Assembly (NCBI GenBank): GCA_029248745.1
Contig: JAQWIT010000003.1
Coordinates: 186,001 to 250,000 of the forward strand
Reading direction: 5' to 3'
DNA length: 64,000 bases
Origin: Gammaproteobacteria bacterium
GTDB lineage: Bacteria; Pseudomonadota; Gammaproteobacteria; Nitrosococcales; Methylophagaceae
Of the stretch, positions 51,176-61,238 are shown piece by piece. The notes under the pieces are model-generated. The model did no database searches. It was not told where the DNA came from and saw only the letters and a list, made by a program, of their open reading frames with translations. Position numbers and translations under genes: made by a program. The first letter of the stretch is position 1, and the number at the start of each line of letters is the position of its first letter.

Positions 51176-52756
51176 GTGCCGAGTCAAGATTTTATTCAAC
51201 AAATTCAGAAGCGTAGAACGTTTGCGATTATCTCGCATCCTGATGCTGGTAAAACAACGATTACAGAAAAACTATTGTTATTTGGTGGTGCCATTCAAAT
51301 GGCCGGGAGTGTTAAGTCGCGTAAAACCGACCGGCATGCGACGTCAGATTGGATGGAGATGGAAAAAGAGCGGGGAATCTCAGTCACGTCATCTGTGATG
51401 CAATTTCCTTATAAAGATCGCATTGTCAATCTACTTGATACACCAGGTCATGCTGATTTCTCAGAAGATACTTATCGTACTTTAACAGCTGTTGATTCAG
51501 CCTTAATGGTCATTGATAGTGCAAAAGGTGTTGAAGAGAGAACCATCAAGTTAATGGAAGTCTGTCGACTGCGTGATACGCCTATTTTAACCTTTGTTAA
51601 TAAGCTAGACAGGGAAGGGCGCGACCCGATCGACGTCTTGGATGAAATTGAAGATATTCTGAATATCCAATGTACGCCGATCACTTGGCCAATAGGAATG
51701 GGTAAAAATTTCAAAGGGATCTTTCATCTATTAAAAGACAGTGTGCACCTGTTCGAACCGCACAGCAGTGAAGTAGGGGAAGTGGTCGAAGGTATAAATA
51801 ACCCACGTTTAGATGAGTTGTTTGGTGACCTAGCAGTAGAGTTGCGTGAAGAAATCGAATTAGTCCGTGGTGCTAGCCATGAATTTGATTTAGAAAAGTT
51901 TTTAACTGGAGAATTATCGCCTGCCTTTTTTGGTAGTGCGATGAACAATTTCGGTATAACAGAGTTGATGGATTCTTTTGTCGAATACGCGCCGATGCCA
52001 CAACAGCGCGAAACTAAAACGCGTGTTGTCGAAACGAACGAAGTGCCATTCAGTGGCTTTGTTTTTAAAATCCAAGCCAATATGGACCCTAAACACCGAG
52101 ATCGGGTGGCTTTTTTGCGTGTCTGTTCGGGTCAATACAGGAAAGGGATGAAGTTAAGACAAACGAGAACAGGCAAAGATGTGACGATTGCCAATGCTGT
52201 GACCTTTATGGCGGCTGAGCGTGAACAAGCACAAGATGCCTGGCCAGGCGATATTTTAGGTTTACACAACCATGGCACCATCCAAATTGGCGATAGTTTC
52301 ACGGAAGGTGAAGATATTCAATTTACGGGTATTCCCTATTTCGCACCTGAATTATTTCGTCGCGTAAGATTGAAAGATCCCCTAAAGACCAAAGCACTAT
52401 TAAAAGGTTTACAACAATTAAGTGAAGAAGGGGCAACCCAATTATTCCGACCTTTGGATAACAATGACTTAATTTTAGGTGCGGTCGGCGTTTTGCAGTT
52501 TGATGTGGTCGTTCATCGCCTAAAAGGCGAATACAATGTTGATTGTGCTTATGAACCTGTTCAAGTGTATACCGCAAGATGGGTTTATTGTGATGATGAT
52601 AAGATCTTAGAAGAATTCAAGAAAAAAGCTTCCCTGAATTTGGCCTTAGATGGGGCTGGTGGCCTTACCTATATCGCGACAACACGGGTTAATCTCGATC
52701 TCACAATGGAACGTTGGCCAGATATTGAGTTTAAATCGACTCGTGAACATACTTAG
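51176..52756 (+). CDS. prfC: Peptide chain release factor RF3
   Basis: RF3 is the GTPase that removes RF1/RF2 from the ribosome after termination. The GTG at 51176 has an AGAGG site 6 bases upstream and gives [20 protein letters not shown], the standard start. The product is 526 residues, with G1 SHPDAGKTT, the DTPGHADF motif, NKLDR and the RF3-specific C-terminal domains ([21 protein letters not shown]). The length is within the family's range. Confidence 0.97.
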   Translation: MPSQDFIQQIQKRRTFAIISHPDAGKTTITEKLLLFGGAIQMAGSVKSRKTDRHATSDWMEMEKERGISVTSSVMQFPYKDRIVNLLDTPGHADFSEDTYRTLTAVDSALMVIDSAKGVEERTIKLMEVCRLRDTPILTFVNKLDREGRDPIDVLDEIEDILNIQCTPITWPIGMGKNFKGIFHLLKDSVHLFEPHSSEVGEVVEGINNPRLDELFGDLAVELREEIELVRGASHEFDLEKFLTGELSPAFFGSAMNNFGITELMDSFVEYAPMPQQRETKTRVVETNEVPFSGFVFKIQANMDPKHRDRVAFLRVCSGQYRKGMKLRQTRTGKDVTIANAVTFMAAEREQAQDAWPGDILGLHNHGTIQIGDSFTEGEDIQFTGIPYFAPELFRRVRLKDPLKTKALLKGLQQLSEEGATQLFRPLDNNDLILGAVGVLQFDVVVHRLKGEYNVDCAYEPVQVYTARWVYCDDDKILEEFKKKASLNLALDGAGGLTYIATTRVNLDLTMERWPDIEFKSTREHT

Positions 52757-52832
52757 TGCATATGAGACGATCTTAGCGCGTTATCTAGATTAGAATATGA
52801 TGAACAATGCTGTTTAATTGATAGGCTAAACT

Positions 52833-53286
52833 ATGAAAGTCAGATCGGTGACTAAAAATAAAGGTAAACCACTGATCACATTATGCCCGGGTGATACGCT
52901 TGATAAAGCGGTGACTTTGATGATGAATCATCGTATTGGATCAGTGTTAATAGTCGATCCTGATATGCTAACAGGGGTACTATCAGAACGGGATTTATAC
53001 GCGTCTTACATCAAGGGCTTGATCACTCCTTAGCCAATATCACAGTCAATGATGCGATGACACCAACCCCGATCATCTGTTATGCGGATGAAAGCTTAGA
53101 ACGCGTCATGACAAAGATGGTTGACAATAATATCCGTCATTTACCTGTCGTTTATAAAGATGAGTTGGAAGGGATGCTATCTATTACGGATATTGTTGAA
53201 GAGTTATTGAAAAAAGCCAAGTTCGAGAATAAATTACTGAAAACTATATTCAGAACTGGCCAGAAGAAATGGAAATGGAACAATAA
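52833..53286 (+). pseudogene. CBS-domain protein, frameshifted twice
   Basis: The intended product is a two-CBS-domain protein of about 151 residues. The first frame gives the N-terminal CBS unit (GSVLIVDPDMLTGVLSERDLYASYIKGL) and then stops at 53033. Adding one base to the GGG run at 53015-53017 continues it as DHSLANITVNDAMTP into the second unit (IRHLPVVYKDELEGMLSITDIVEELL). Another single base missing in the AAAA run at 53240-53243 shifts the end; correcting it yields NYIQNWPEEMEMEQ and a stop at 53286, an end typical of the family. Either the gene has decayed recently or both gaps are sequencing errors. CBS proteins of this type bind adenine nucleotides; the target is unknown. Confidence 0.8.
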
Positions 53287-53337
53287 GTTGTGAGGCTCTT
53301 AGGCGCTTTCTAAGGCGCTGTCATACTCAATTTTAAG

Positions 53338-53583
53338 CTAGTTTTCGGTGGCAAATTCGATAAGAAACTCGAGTAGCATCTCATCATCTTGTTCGAGCGA
53401 TGTTTCAACAACACATTTAATACCATTGATAGAAGTAAGAGAAACACAAGGATGAAAAGTAATACGTCGATTTTTGTCGTAACTGGCAACAGCACCGCAT
53501 AAACGTTCGGCCCAATCACTAGGACGAAATATACGCCCATCTTGTGTGAGTCCGTAGAGAATAACTTTGCTTGGTGCTGACAT
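53338..53583 (-). CDS. DUF3579-domain protein
   Basis: This is an 81-residue protein beginning MSAPSKVILYGLTQDGRIFRPSDWAERLCG, which matches the DUF3579 pattern (YGxTxDGxxFRPSDWAERLCG). It ends with a short helical region (DEMLLEFLIEFATEN). The function of the family is not known. It is transcribed opposite to its neighbours, convergent with the CBS gene and divergent from ileS. Confidence 0.85.
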   Translation of the reverse strand: MSAPSKVILYGLTQDGRIFRPSDWAERLCGAVASYDKNRRITFHPCVSLTSINGIKCVVETSLEQDDEMLLEFLIEFATEN

Positions 53584-53824
53584 CTTGCTTTCTCAAAGCA
53601 AATAGCCAGAAACTAAAGATACTTTACGGTATTTTTTAAGATGTGATCTGTAGTGATACAATTATTTTTTATAAGGATAGATGAGGGACTAAAATGCAGT
53701 CGAAATAACGTTAGAATGGAACGAGATAAAAAAGATTGGCTGAAAACGCCATTCAGTGATTTTGATCAACTATAAAAGCCCGTATAATGTTGTGTTTCTT
53801 TAACCAAGCGCAATGGGATCATTT

Positions 53825-56626
53825 GTGGCCGATTACAAACATACCTTAAACCTGCCAGCAACCAAGTTTCCAATGAAAGCGGGCTTGCCTAATCGCGAAC
53901 CACTGATGCTAAAGCGTTGGCAAGAGATTGACATATATCAAAAAATGCGAAACAAGGCGCAAGGCCGCCCTGAGTTTATTCTGCATGATGGCCCCCCTTA
54001 TGCCAATGGCGATATTCATATCGGACATGCGGTTAATAAAATTCTTAAAGACATTATCTTAAAATCGAAAACCTTATCGGGCTTTGGCACACCTTATGTG
54101 CCAGGTTGGGATTGCCATGGTTTACCGATTGAACTCAATGTCGAAAAAAAAGTGGGTAAACCAGGCGTTAAAGTGTCAGCCAGCGAATTTAGAAAAGCTT
54201 GCCGCACTTATGCTCAAAAACAAGTCGATGGCCAAAGAGAAGACTTTAGACGTTTAGGTATCCAAGCAGAATGGGATAACCCATACCTAACAATGGATTT
54301 CAGCTTCGAAGCCGATATCATCAGAATCTTGGGCGATATTGTCAAACAAGGTCATCTACACAAAGGTGTTAAGCCAGTTCATTGGTGTATTGACTGTGGC
54401 TCAGCATTGGCAGAGGCCGAAGTCGAGTATGAAGATAAAATGTCGCCAGCCATTGATGTACGTTTTAAATTCATCGATATAACAGCATTTGAACATGCAA
54501 CAAGTTTGTCATGTCAAGGTGATATTAGTGTTCCTATTTGGACAACAACACCATGGACATTACCGGCTAACCAAGCGGTTTCCATACATCCCGAGTTTGA
54601 TTATGTACTTGTCCAATCAGCAGATGAATGTTTAGTGCTAGCTGAGGATTTATATGAGTCGGCACTGGAGCGCTATGGAATAGAAGCAACCATCGTCGGT
54701 CGCTTTAAAGGAGCAGTTTTAGAAAATCTGCAGCTACAACATCCATTCTATGACAGACAAGTGCCTGTCATCTTAGGAGAACACGTCACAGCTGAAGCGG
54801 GAACGGGCGCCGTCCACACTGCGCCAGGCCATGGCCAAGATGATTTTGTTGTGGGCATAAAATATCAACTGGAAGTGAACAACCCAGTGGGTGGTAATGG
54901 CATTTTTTTGCCGGGTACTGAATTATTTGAAGGCGAGTCTGTCTTCAAAGCAAATCCACATGTCATTAAAGTGCTAAAAGAGAGAGGCGCTTTGTTATGC
55001 CATCAGGATATTATGCATAGCTATCCACATTGCTGGCGCCACAAGACGCCGGTTATTTTCCGTGCAACGCCTCAATGGTTCATTAGCATGGACCAAAATG
55101 GTTTACGCAAAGCAGCAGAAAAAGCGATTAATGATACAACGTGGATGCCAGATTGGGGTCAAAAGCGCATAAAAAGCATGGTTGAAGGACGACCAGATTG
55201 GTGTATCTCTCGCCAACGTACTTGGGGTGTGCCGATTCCATTATTTGTACATCAACAAACGGGTGAATTGCATCCTGATACACAAGATTTAATTGAACAG
55301 GTTGCTGTATTGGTCGAACAACAAGGCATTGATGCTTGGTTTGAAATGGAACCGAGTGAATTATTAGGCGATCAAGCAGCTGAATATGAAAAAGTGTCTG
55401 ATACCTTAGACGTTTGGTTTGACTCAGGTGTTTCGCATGCCTGTGTTTTAGAGCGCCGTGATTATCTTAACAGACCGGCTGATCTCTATTTAGAAGGCAG
55501 TGACCAACACCGTGGCTGGTTCCAATCATCGTTGTTAACATCGGTTGCCTCAACGGGTATTGCGCCATATAAAGCTGTGTTAACACATGGCTTTACAGTG
55601 GATGCGGACGGCAAAAAAATGTCCAAATCACTTGGCAATACGGTCTCACCGCAAAAAGTGGTTAAAAACTTGGGTGCTGATATCATTCGCTTATGGGTCT
55701 CTTCATCTGATTACAGTGCAGAAATGAGTGTTTCAGATGAAATTCTCAAACGAACAGCAGATTCTTATCGTCGTATTCGTAATACCGCACGTTATTTATT
55801 ATCGAATTTATCAGACTTTAATCCAGAAACAGACAGTGTTGCGATGGAAGATATGTTAGCACTCGATCAATGGGCGATTGATCGTACTTATCATTTTCAA
55901 CAAGATATTCTTGCAGCTTATGATAGTTATCAGTTCCATGTGATTTATCAGAAAATACATAACTTCTGTGCCAATGAAATGGGTAGTTTATATTTAGATA
56001 TCACCAAAGATCGCCAATATACAATGCAAGAAAACAGCCTTGGCCGTCGTTCAACACAAACGGCCATGTACCATATTTTAGAAGCGCTGACACGCTGGAT
56101 GGCACCAATTCTCAGTTTCACTGCTGATGAGTTATGGGAATATTTGCCGGGCGAACGCAATGAATCAGTGTTGCTAAATGAGTGGCACCAGGGTTTGAAA
56201 CCTTTGCCGGCAGATGCTGAATTTGATGTCGCGTTCTGGGATAAAATATTTGCAGTCCGTGATGCAGCCTCTAAAAAATTAGAAGCATTACGTAATGTTG
56301 GCAAGATAAAGGGTGGATTGACGGCAGAAGTCACTTTATATGCTGATGAAGCCGTGATGGCATTGCTAGATAAGGTTAAGAGTGAGCTGAAATTCATCTT
56401 AATCACATCTAAAGTGACTGTATTGGGACTAGGTGATAAAGCAGCTGATGTGGAGATGTGTGATGTAGATGGCTTAGCTATTCTGGCGGTGCCTACGGAG
56501 CATGCCCGTTGTGATCGTTGCTGGCATCAAACTGAAGATGTTGGACAAGATGAAACGCATCCAGAATTATGTGGTCGCTGTATCGAGAATGTCGATGGTG
56601 AAGGAGAACAACGTCACTACGCATAG
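53825..56626 (+). CDS. ileS: Isoleucyl-tRNA synthetase
   Basis: This class I synthetase charges tRNA-Ile. The GTG at 53825 is preferred because it gives [17 protein letters not shown] like the family and has GGGA upstream; an ATG at 53813 adds four residues. The product is about 933 residues, with HIGH (in [13 protein letters not shown]), KMSKS ([10 protein letters not shown]), the CP1 editing domain, and the C-terminal zinc finger ([11 protein letters not shown], then CGRC). It is followed after 12 bases by lspA, the classical pair. Confidence 0.96.
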   Translation: MADYKHTLNLPATKFPMKAGLPNREPLMLKRWQEIDIYQKMRNKAQGRPEFILHDGPPYANGDIHIGHAVNKILKDIILKSKTLSGFGTPYVPGWDCHGLPIELNVEKKVGKPGVKVSASEFRKACRTYAQKQVDGQREDFRRLGIQAEWDNPYLTMDFSFEADIIRILGDIVKQGHLHKGVKPVHWCIDCGSALAEAEVEYEDKMSPAIDVRFKFIDITAFEHATSLSCQGDISVPIWTTTPWTLPANQAVSIHPEFDYVLVQSADECLVLAEDLYESALERYGIEATIVGRFKGAVLENLQLQHPFYDRQVPVILGEHVTAEAGTGAVHTAPGHGQDDFVVGIKYQLEVNNPVGGNGIFLPGTELFEGESVFKANPHVIKVLKERGALLCHQDIMHSYPHCWRHKTPVIFRATPQWFISMDQNGLRKAAEKAINDTTWMPDWGQKRIKSMVEGRPDWCISRQRTWGVPIPLFVHQQTGELHPDTQDLIEQVAVLVEQQGIDAWFEMEPSELLGDQAAEYEKVSDTLDVWFDSGVSHACVLERRDYLNRPADLYLEGSDQHRGWFQSSLLTSVASTGIAPYKAVLTHGFTVDADGKKMSKSLGNTVSPQKVVKNLGADIIRLWVSSSDYSAEMSVSDEILKRTADSYRRIRNTARYLLSNLSDFNPETDSVAMEDMLALDQWAIDRTYHFQQDILAAYDSYQFHVIYQKIHNFCANEMGSLYLDITKDRQYTMQENSLGRRSTQTAMYHILEALTRWMAPILSFTADELWEYLPGERNESVLLNEWHQGLKPLPADAEFDVAFWDKIFAVRDAASKKLEALRNVGKIKGGLTAEVTLYADEAVMALLDKVKSELKFILITSKVTVLGLGDKAADVEMCDVDGLAILAVPTEHARCDRCWHQTEDVGQDETHPELCGRCIENVDGEGEQRHYA

Positions 56627-56638
56627 TGACGATGTATT

Positions 56639-57112
56639 ATGTTGAAATATCTCACAATCTCGGCTGCTATTATAGGATTAGATCAGGTCACTAAGTGGCT
56701 AATGGTCTCCTGGTTGGCGCTGTATGAGACGGTTGCTATCATGCCGTATTTCAATTTGACGATGGCCCATAATCATGGTGCAGCGTTTAGCTTTTTGGCT
56801 CAAGCGGGTGGTTGGCAGCGTTGGTTTTTCACCGTCTTGGCATTGGTGATTAGTACCGTACTAGTCGTCTGGTTAGCAAAACTCAAACCAGAGGCAAAAT
56901 TAGAAGCTATTTCACTCAGCCTCGTTATAGGTGGTGCAATTGGGAATGTGATCGATCGTATTTATTATGGCTATGTGATCGACTTTCTAGATATCTATAT
57001 TGGCAGTAGTCACTGGCCTGCCTTCAATGTCGCCGATTCTGCCATTTGTATCGGTGCGGTGTTGTTAATCATAGATAGCATCAAGTCAGAGCCAGAGTCA
57101 CAAACCTCATGA
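56639..57112 (+). CDS. lspA: Lipoprotein signal peptidase
   Basis: LspA is the inner-membrane aspartyl protease that cleaves prolipoproteins before the lipidated cysteine. The 157-residue protein has four membrane helices and the two catalytic aspartate blocks (GNVIDRIYYGYVIDF and FNVADSAICIG). The stop overlaps the hisC ATG by 4 bases, so ileS, lspA and hisC may form one transcript. Confidence 0.97.
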   Translation: MLKYLTISAAIIGLDQVTKWLMVSWLALYETVAIMPYFNLTMAHNHGAAFSFLAQAGGWQRWFFTVLALVISTVLVVWLAKLKPEAKLEAISLSLVIGGAIGNVIDRIYYGYVIDFLDIYIGSSHWPAFNVADSAICIGAVLLIIDSIKSEPESQTS

Positions 57113-58206
57113 ATGCTTGCGACCAAGCATTACCGAATATCACTGCTTTAAAACCGTACCAACCCGGTAAACCGATAGAAGAGTTAGAACGTGAATTAGG
57201 GTTGAGTAATATTATCAAATTGACTTCGAATGAGAACCCATTGGGTCCATCTAAGTCAGCCTTGAATGCAATAGTACAGGCATCTAAAGAATTAACCCGT
57301 TACCCAGACGGTAATGGTTTTAGCCTAAAAGCGGCATTAGCCAAACATGTACAATTAACATCGGACCAAATCACGCTGGGAAATGGCTCGAATGATGTAC
57401 TTGAATTATTAGCGCGTACTTTCGTCTCGTCCAATGATGAAGTGATTTTTTCGCAATATGCGTTTGCAGTTTATCCACTAGTGACGCAAGCTATCGGGGC
57501 TAAAGCCGTAATTGCACCTGCCAGTGACTTTGGTCATGATTTGGATGCGATGACGACTTTAATCAGCGAGAAAACCAAGCTGATTTTTATTGCCAACCCA
57601 AATAACCCAACGGGTACTGCCTTAGCACCGAAGCAGGTAGAGACATTTTTAAAGCAAGTGCCAGAGTCAGTGATTGTGGTGTTAGACGAAGCTTACGTGG
57701 AATATACAACGCAGCAATTTAATACGGTTGCTTGGTTAGCAGGCTATCCCAATTTAGTCATTACCAGAACATTTTCGAAAGCTTATGGCTTAGCCGCATT
57801 ACGGGTGGGTTATAGTTTATCCTCTCCAGAGATCGCAGACTGTTTGAACCGTATTAGACAACCGTTTAATGTTAATAGCCTAGCATTAGTTGCAGCAGTA
57901 GCAGCTTTGGCAGACAAAGATTATGTTGAACAAAGTAGACAATTGAATGAGGCGGGTTTGAAGCAGTATGTAACAGGTTTTGAACAACTAGGCCTTACTT
58001 ACATTCCTTCAAAAGGCAATTTCATCACGGTTGATGTTAAGCGTAATGCCGACTCTATTTATCAGTCATTATTGCAACAAGGTGTGATTGTTCGGCCAAT
58101 AGCAAATTATGGCTTGCCACAACATTTGCGTATCAGTGTTGGTTTGGGAGAAGAAAATCAGCGTTGTCTTGATGCTTTGGCTATCGCCTTGGAGCAGGAG
58201 TTATGA
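57109..58206 (+). CDS. hisC: Histidinol-phosphate aminotransferase (HisC-type)
   Basis: This is a PLP enzyme of 365 residues. The PLP lysine is in TRTFSKAYGLAALRVGY and the substrate/cofactor region in NPNNPTGTAL. HisC converts imidazole acetol phosphate to histidinol phosphate. In this position, between lspA and tyrA-aroA, paralogues often also transaminate phenylpyruvate and 4-hydroxyphenylpyruvate, so an aromatic role is plausible. No other his genes lie in the window. It overlaps tyrA by 4 bases. Confidence 0.9.
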   Translation: MNACDQALPNITALKPYQPGKPIEELERELGLSNIIKLTSNENPLGPSKSALNAIVQASKELTRYPDGNGFSLKAALAKHVQLTSDQITLGNGSNDVLELLARTFVSSNDEVIFSQYAFAVYPLVTQAIGAKAVIAPASDFGHDLDAMTTLISEKTKLIFIANPNNPTGTALAPKQVETFLKQVPESVIVVLDEAYVEYTTQQFNTVAWLAGYPNLVITRTFSKAYGLAALRVGYSLSSPEIADCLNRIRQPFNVNSLALVAAVAALADKDYVEQSRQLNEAGLKQYVTGFEQLGLTYIPSKGNFITVDVKRNADSIYQSLLQQGVIVRPIANYGLPQHLRISVGLGEENQRCLDALAIALEQEL

Positions 58207-59087
58207 TTAATCGCTTAGCGATCATTGGTATTGGTTTGATCGGTGGTTCATTATCACTGGCTTTAAAACAAGCGGGTCAAGTCAAACACGTTGTGGGTTA
58301 TGCCAGAAATGAAGCCACACGAGAACGAGCGTTATCTTTAGGTATTATAGATACTGCCGCTGCGTCGATAGAAGCGGCTGTGGCAGAAGCCGATGTGATC
58401 TTGTTAGCTGTACCCATGGGGGCAATGGCATCAGTGTTAGCCGAAATGGCACCCCATTTGACGGATAACATGATCATCACTGATGCTGGAAGCACCAAGG
58501 CTGGTGTGGCGAAAGCGGCAAGTGACATATTAGGTAATAGTATCAGTCAATTTGTACCGGGGCATCCGATAGCTGGAACGGAAAAGAGTGGTCCTTCAGC
58601 GGCGTTCGCGACACTTTACCAAGATCATAAAGTGATCTTGACGCCGATGAAGCAAACAAATGTTAGCGCAGTCGAAACCATTAAAACGATGTGGCAACAA
58701 ACGGGGGCAGAAGTCTCTGAAATGACGGTAGAACACCATGACTTAATATTGGCCGCAACAAGTCATATACCGCATCTCTTGTCATTTAATTTAGTCGGAT
58801 TATTAGCACAAAACGAAGATGTCGATGAAGTGCTACGTTATGCTGCTGGTGGGTTTAGAGATTTTTCTCGAATTGCATCTAGCAACCCCGTTATGTGGCG
58901 GGATATATGTTTAAGTAATCACGATGCGATACTGACGTTATTGCAGCAATATCAACAGCAGCTAACAGAAATAGGACAAGCGATACAGGAACAAGATGGC
59001 GATTATTTAATGACGTTGTTCCAAAGTGCAAAAACAGCACGTGATACACGGTTTGAAATACCGAAAGTAACTAATGGTAAGAAGTAA
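58203..59087 (+). CDS. tyrA: Prephenate/arogenate dehydrogenase
   Basis: TyrA oxidatively decarboxylates prephenate (or arogenate) in tyrosine synthesis. The 294-residue protein has the NAD site IGIGLIGGSLSLALKQ at 7-22 and the TyrA core GHPIAGTEKSGPSAA with the catalytic histidine region, then SHIPHLLSFNLV. It is the monofunctional type without a chorismate mutase domain. The ACT domain is absent, and feedback by tyrosine would therefore be weak or direct. It is coupled to hisC. Confidence 0.93.
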   Translation: MINRLAIIGIGLIGGSLSLALKQAGQVKHVVGYARNEATRERALSLGIIDTAAASIEAAVAEADVILLAVPMGAMASVLAEMAPHLTDNMIITDAGSTKAGVAKAASDILGNSISQFVPGHPIAGTEKSGPSAAFATLYQDHKVILTPMKQTNVSAVETIKTMWQQTGAEVSEMTVEHHDLILAATSHIPHLLSFNLVGLLAQNEDVDEVLRYAAGGFRDFSRIASSNPVMWRDICLSNHDAILTLLQQYQQQLTEIGQAIQEQDGDYLMTLFQSAKTARDTRFEIPKVTNGKK

Positions 59088-59145
59088 GTAGAGCATAATA
59101 AAAAATAATCAAATGGATTTGATATTAAGTGGAGTTTAAAACAGC

Positions 59146-60465
59146 GTGAGTGGACAACAACAAAAACAATATATCGTTCAACCAGGCGGCAAGCTAACCG
59201 GTGAATGTCGCGTGCCAGGAGATAAATCTATTTCTCACCGTTCAATTATACTGGGTGCTATTGCGGAAGGTACAACTAATATCACCGGCTTTTTGGAAGG
59301 CGAAGATGCGTTAGCAACGTTGGCTGCTTTTAGGAAAATGGGTGTTGAAATAGAAGGGCCAGAACAAGGCCGTGTAACAGTACATGGTGTCGGTATGAAT
59401 GGGTTAACATTACCTGAAGACGCCATAGATTTAGGTAATTCTGGGACATCAATTCGCTTGCTATGTGGTTTGTTAGCAGGGCAAAAGTTCAATACCGTTT
59501 TGAAAGGGGATAACTCGCTGGCGAAAAGACCGATGGGGAGAGTCATTGATCCATTAGCTAAGATGGGTGCGGTGATTGGTAGCAATGAAGGAAAATTGCC
59601 ACTACATGTTCAAGGTGGCAATAACTTGTATGCCATTTCTTATGAATTGCCTATGGCCAGTGCGCAAGTGAAATCATGCTTATTACTGGCAGGCATGTAT
59701 GCCAAGGGTAAAACGACGATTGTCGAACCGGCGCCAACGCGAGATCATTCTGAACGAATGTTGGCGGGTATGTCCTATCCCATTGAAGTTGAAGGAAATA
59801 AAATCACCATCGAAGGGGAAGGCAAACTAATGGCAACGGATATTGATGTTCCTGCTGATATTTCCTCTGCAACCTTCTTTATGGTGGGTGCTGCGATAGC
59901 ACCGGGTTCTGATATGACATTATGTCATGTGGGTGTTAATTCAACACGTATTGGTGTGATTAATATTTTAAAAATGATGGGTGCAGATATTACGCTGAGT
60001 AATGAAACAGTGACGGGCGGAGAACCGGTTGCTGATATTCAGGTCCGTTATGCACCGCTCAAAGGGATTAATATTCCTGTTGATCAGGTCCCATTAGCCA
60101 TTGATGAGTTTCCAGCATTGTTTATTGCCGCAGCCTGTGCTGAAGGACAAACTATCTTAACTGGCGCTAAGGAACTGCGTGTAAAAGAAAGCGATCGAAT
60201 TCAAGCAATGGCCGCTGGTCTAGTGATATTAGGCATTGACGCACAAGCGACGGATGATGGCATGATTATCGAAGGAGGGATCATGGGTTCCGGTGAAGTT
60301 GATAGTCTCGGCGATCACCGTATTGCGATGGCTTTTGCCATTGCAGGTTTGCAAGCTGGGGGGACCATCGTAATCAAAGACAGTGCCAATGTTACTACGT
60401 CATTTCCCAAATTTGTGGAATTGGCAACAGCAGCGGGCTTGGTATTGGATGAAATAGATGGCTGA
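59146..60465 (+). CDS. aroA: EPSP synthase (3-phosphoshikimate 1-carboxyvinyltransferase), class II-like
   Basis: AroA joins PEP and shikimate 3-phosphate in the shikimate pathway. GTG start, 439 residues. The motifs [19 protein letters not shown] and RDHSE are those described for class II EPSP synthases, in contrast to class I enzymes of E. coli. The PEP-site loop reads [11 protein letters not shown], so the glycine equivalent to E. coli Gly96 is kept. The domain order is intact, with the conserved end MAFAIAGL. It ends 8 bases inside cmk. Confidence 0.95.
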   Translation: MSGQQQKQYIVQPGGKLTGECRVPGDKSISHRSIILGAIAEGTTNITGFLEGEDALATLAAFRKMGVEIEGPEQGRVTVHGVGMNGLTLPEDAIDLGNSGTSIRLLCGLLAGQKFNTVLKGDNSLAKRPMGRVIDPLAKMGAVIGSNEGKLPLHVQGGNNLYAISYELPMASAQVKSCLLLAGMYAKGKTTIVEPAPTRDHSERMLAGMSYPIEVEGNKITIEGEGKLMATDIDVPADISSATFFMVGAAIAPGSDMTLCHVGVNSTRIGVINILKMMGADITLSNETVTGGEPVADIQVRYAPLKGINIPVDQVPLAIDEFPALFIAAACAEGQTILTGAKELRVKESDRIQAMAAGLVILGIDAQATDDGMIIEGGIMGSGEVDSLGDHRIAMAFAIAGLQAGGTIVIKDSANVTTSFPKFVELATAAGLVLDEIDG

Positions 60466-61126
60466 TATTCCGGTATTGACGATTGATGGCCCGAGCGGTT
60501 CAGGGAAAGGAACCGTCGCACAACGGATGGCAAAAGAACTCGGTTGGCATTATTTAGACAGCGGGGCGATATATCGTGTACTGGCTCAAGCGGCGCTGAA
60601 ACATCAATTGAACCTAACAGATGAGCTTGGCATAGCCAAGCTAGCACAACAACTTGATGTTACGTTTATTGTCCAAGACGACGCATTGATTGTGTTGCTT
60701 GAGGGGCACGATGTCAGTACTCAAATCCGCTCAGAACAAGCTGGTAATGCAGCATCAAAAGTCGCAGCATTACCGCAAGTACGGGCTGCACTATTACAAC
60801 GCCAATATGCTTTTAGACAAGCGCCGGGCTTGGTCACAGATGGGCGAGATATGGGTACCGTGGTGTTTCCAGATGCACCCTATAAAATATTTTTGAATGC
60901 CAGTGCCGAAGAGCGTGCAAAAAGAAGACATAAGCAGTTGAAAGAAAAAGGAATTGAGAGTAACCTAGCCGGTCTTGTTGCAGAAATTTCCGAGCGAGAC
61001 CAACGAGATCGACAACGAACAGTCGCGCCATTAAGGCCAGCTGACGATGCGATTGAATTGGACTCTACCAGTTTGGGAATTGATGACGTATTTCATCGTG
61101 TCAGGGCAATATGCACTGATAGATAA
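60458..61126 (+). CDS. cmk: Cytidylate kinase
   Basis: Cmk phosphorylates CMP and dCMP. The 222-residue protein has the P-loop GPSGSGKGT at 11-19, [12 protein letters not shown], the [13 protein letters not shown] motif and the LID region [18 protein letters not shown] with its conserved arginines. It lies between aroA, overlapping it, and rpsA. The cmk-rpsA pairing is universal in gammaproteobacteria. Confidence 0.97.
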   Translation: MADIPVLTIDGPSGSGKGTVAQRMAKELGWHYLDSGAIYRVLAQAALKHQLNLTDELGIAKLAQQLDVTFIVQDDALIVLLEGHDVSTQIRSEQAGNAASKVAALPQVRAALLQRQYAFRQAPGLVTDGRDMGTVVFPDAPYKIFLNASAEERAKRRHKQLKEKGIESNLAGLVAEISERDQRDRQRTVAPLRPADDAIELDSTSLGIDDVFHRVRAICTDR

Positions 61127-61136
61127 TTTTTAGGTG

Positions 61137-61230
61137 CTTACTTTCAGACTAAATTGGAAGTAAGTTTTTTTAACTTCCTACTTCAAGTAGGACTTTTAGG
61201 GCGATTCTGCTACTTGAGTAGAATCAAGGG
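61137..61230 (+). promoter_or_regulatory. Structured leader of rpsA
   Basis: Three hairpins follow one another before the rpsA ribosome binding site. The first is CTTACTT/AAGTAAG (61137-61164) with a seven-T tail, terminator-like. The second is the near-perfect CCTACTTCAAGTAGG (61177-61191). The third is GATTCT/AGAATC (61203-61225), ending at the AAGGG site. S1 represses its own synthesis through leader hairpins in E. coli, so this is probably the equivalent structure. Confidence 0.6.
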
Positions 61231-61238
61231 TAACAATA

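Noticed and set aside
50956-51216. An 86-codon frame upstream of and overlapping prfC
   Set aside because: It overlaps the well-supported prfC start and its second half is AT-rich leader. Its first codons (MERIAFYSDYEKMWRQ) could belong to a small frameshifted peptide continuing SGVIFTAEDGYQKVREFW, but this cannot be supported without comparison.
59146-60465. Calling aroA naturally glyphosate-tolerant
   Set aside because: Class II motifs alone are not decisive, and the active-site glycine associated with inhibitor binding is retained.
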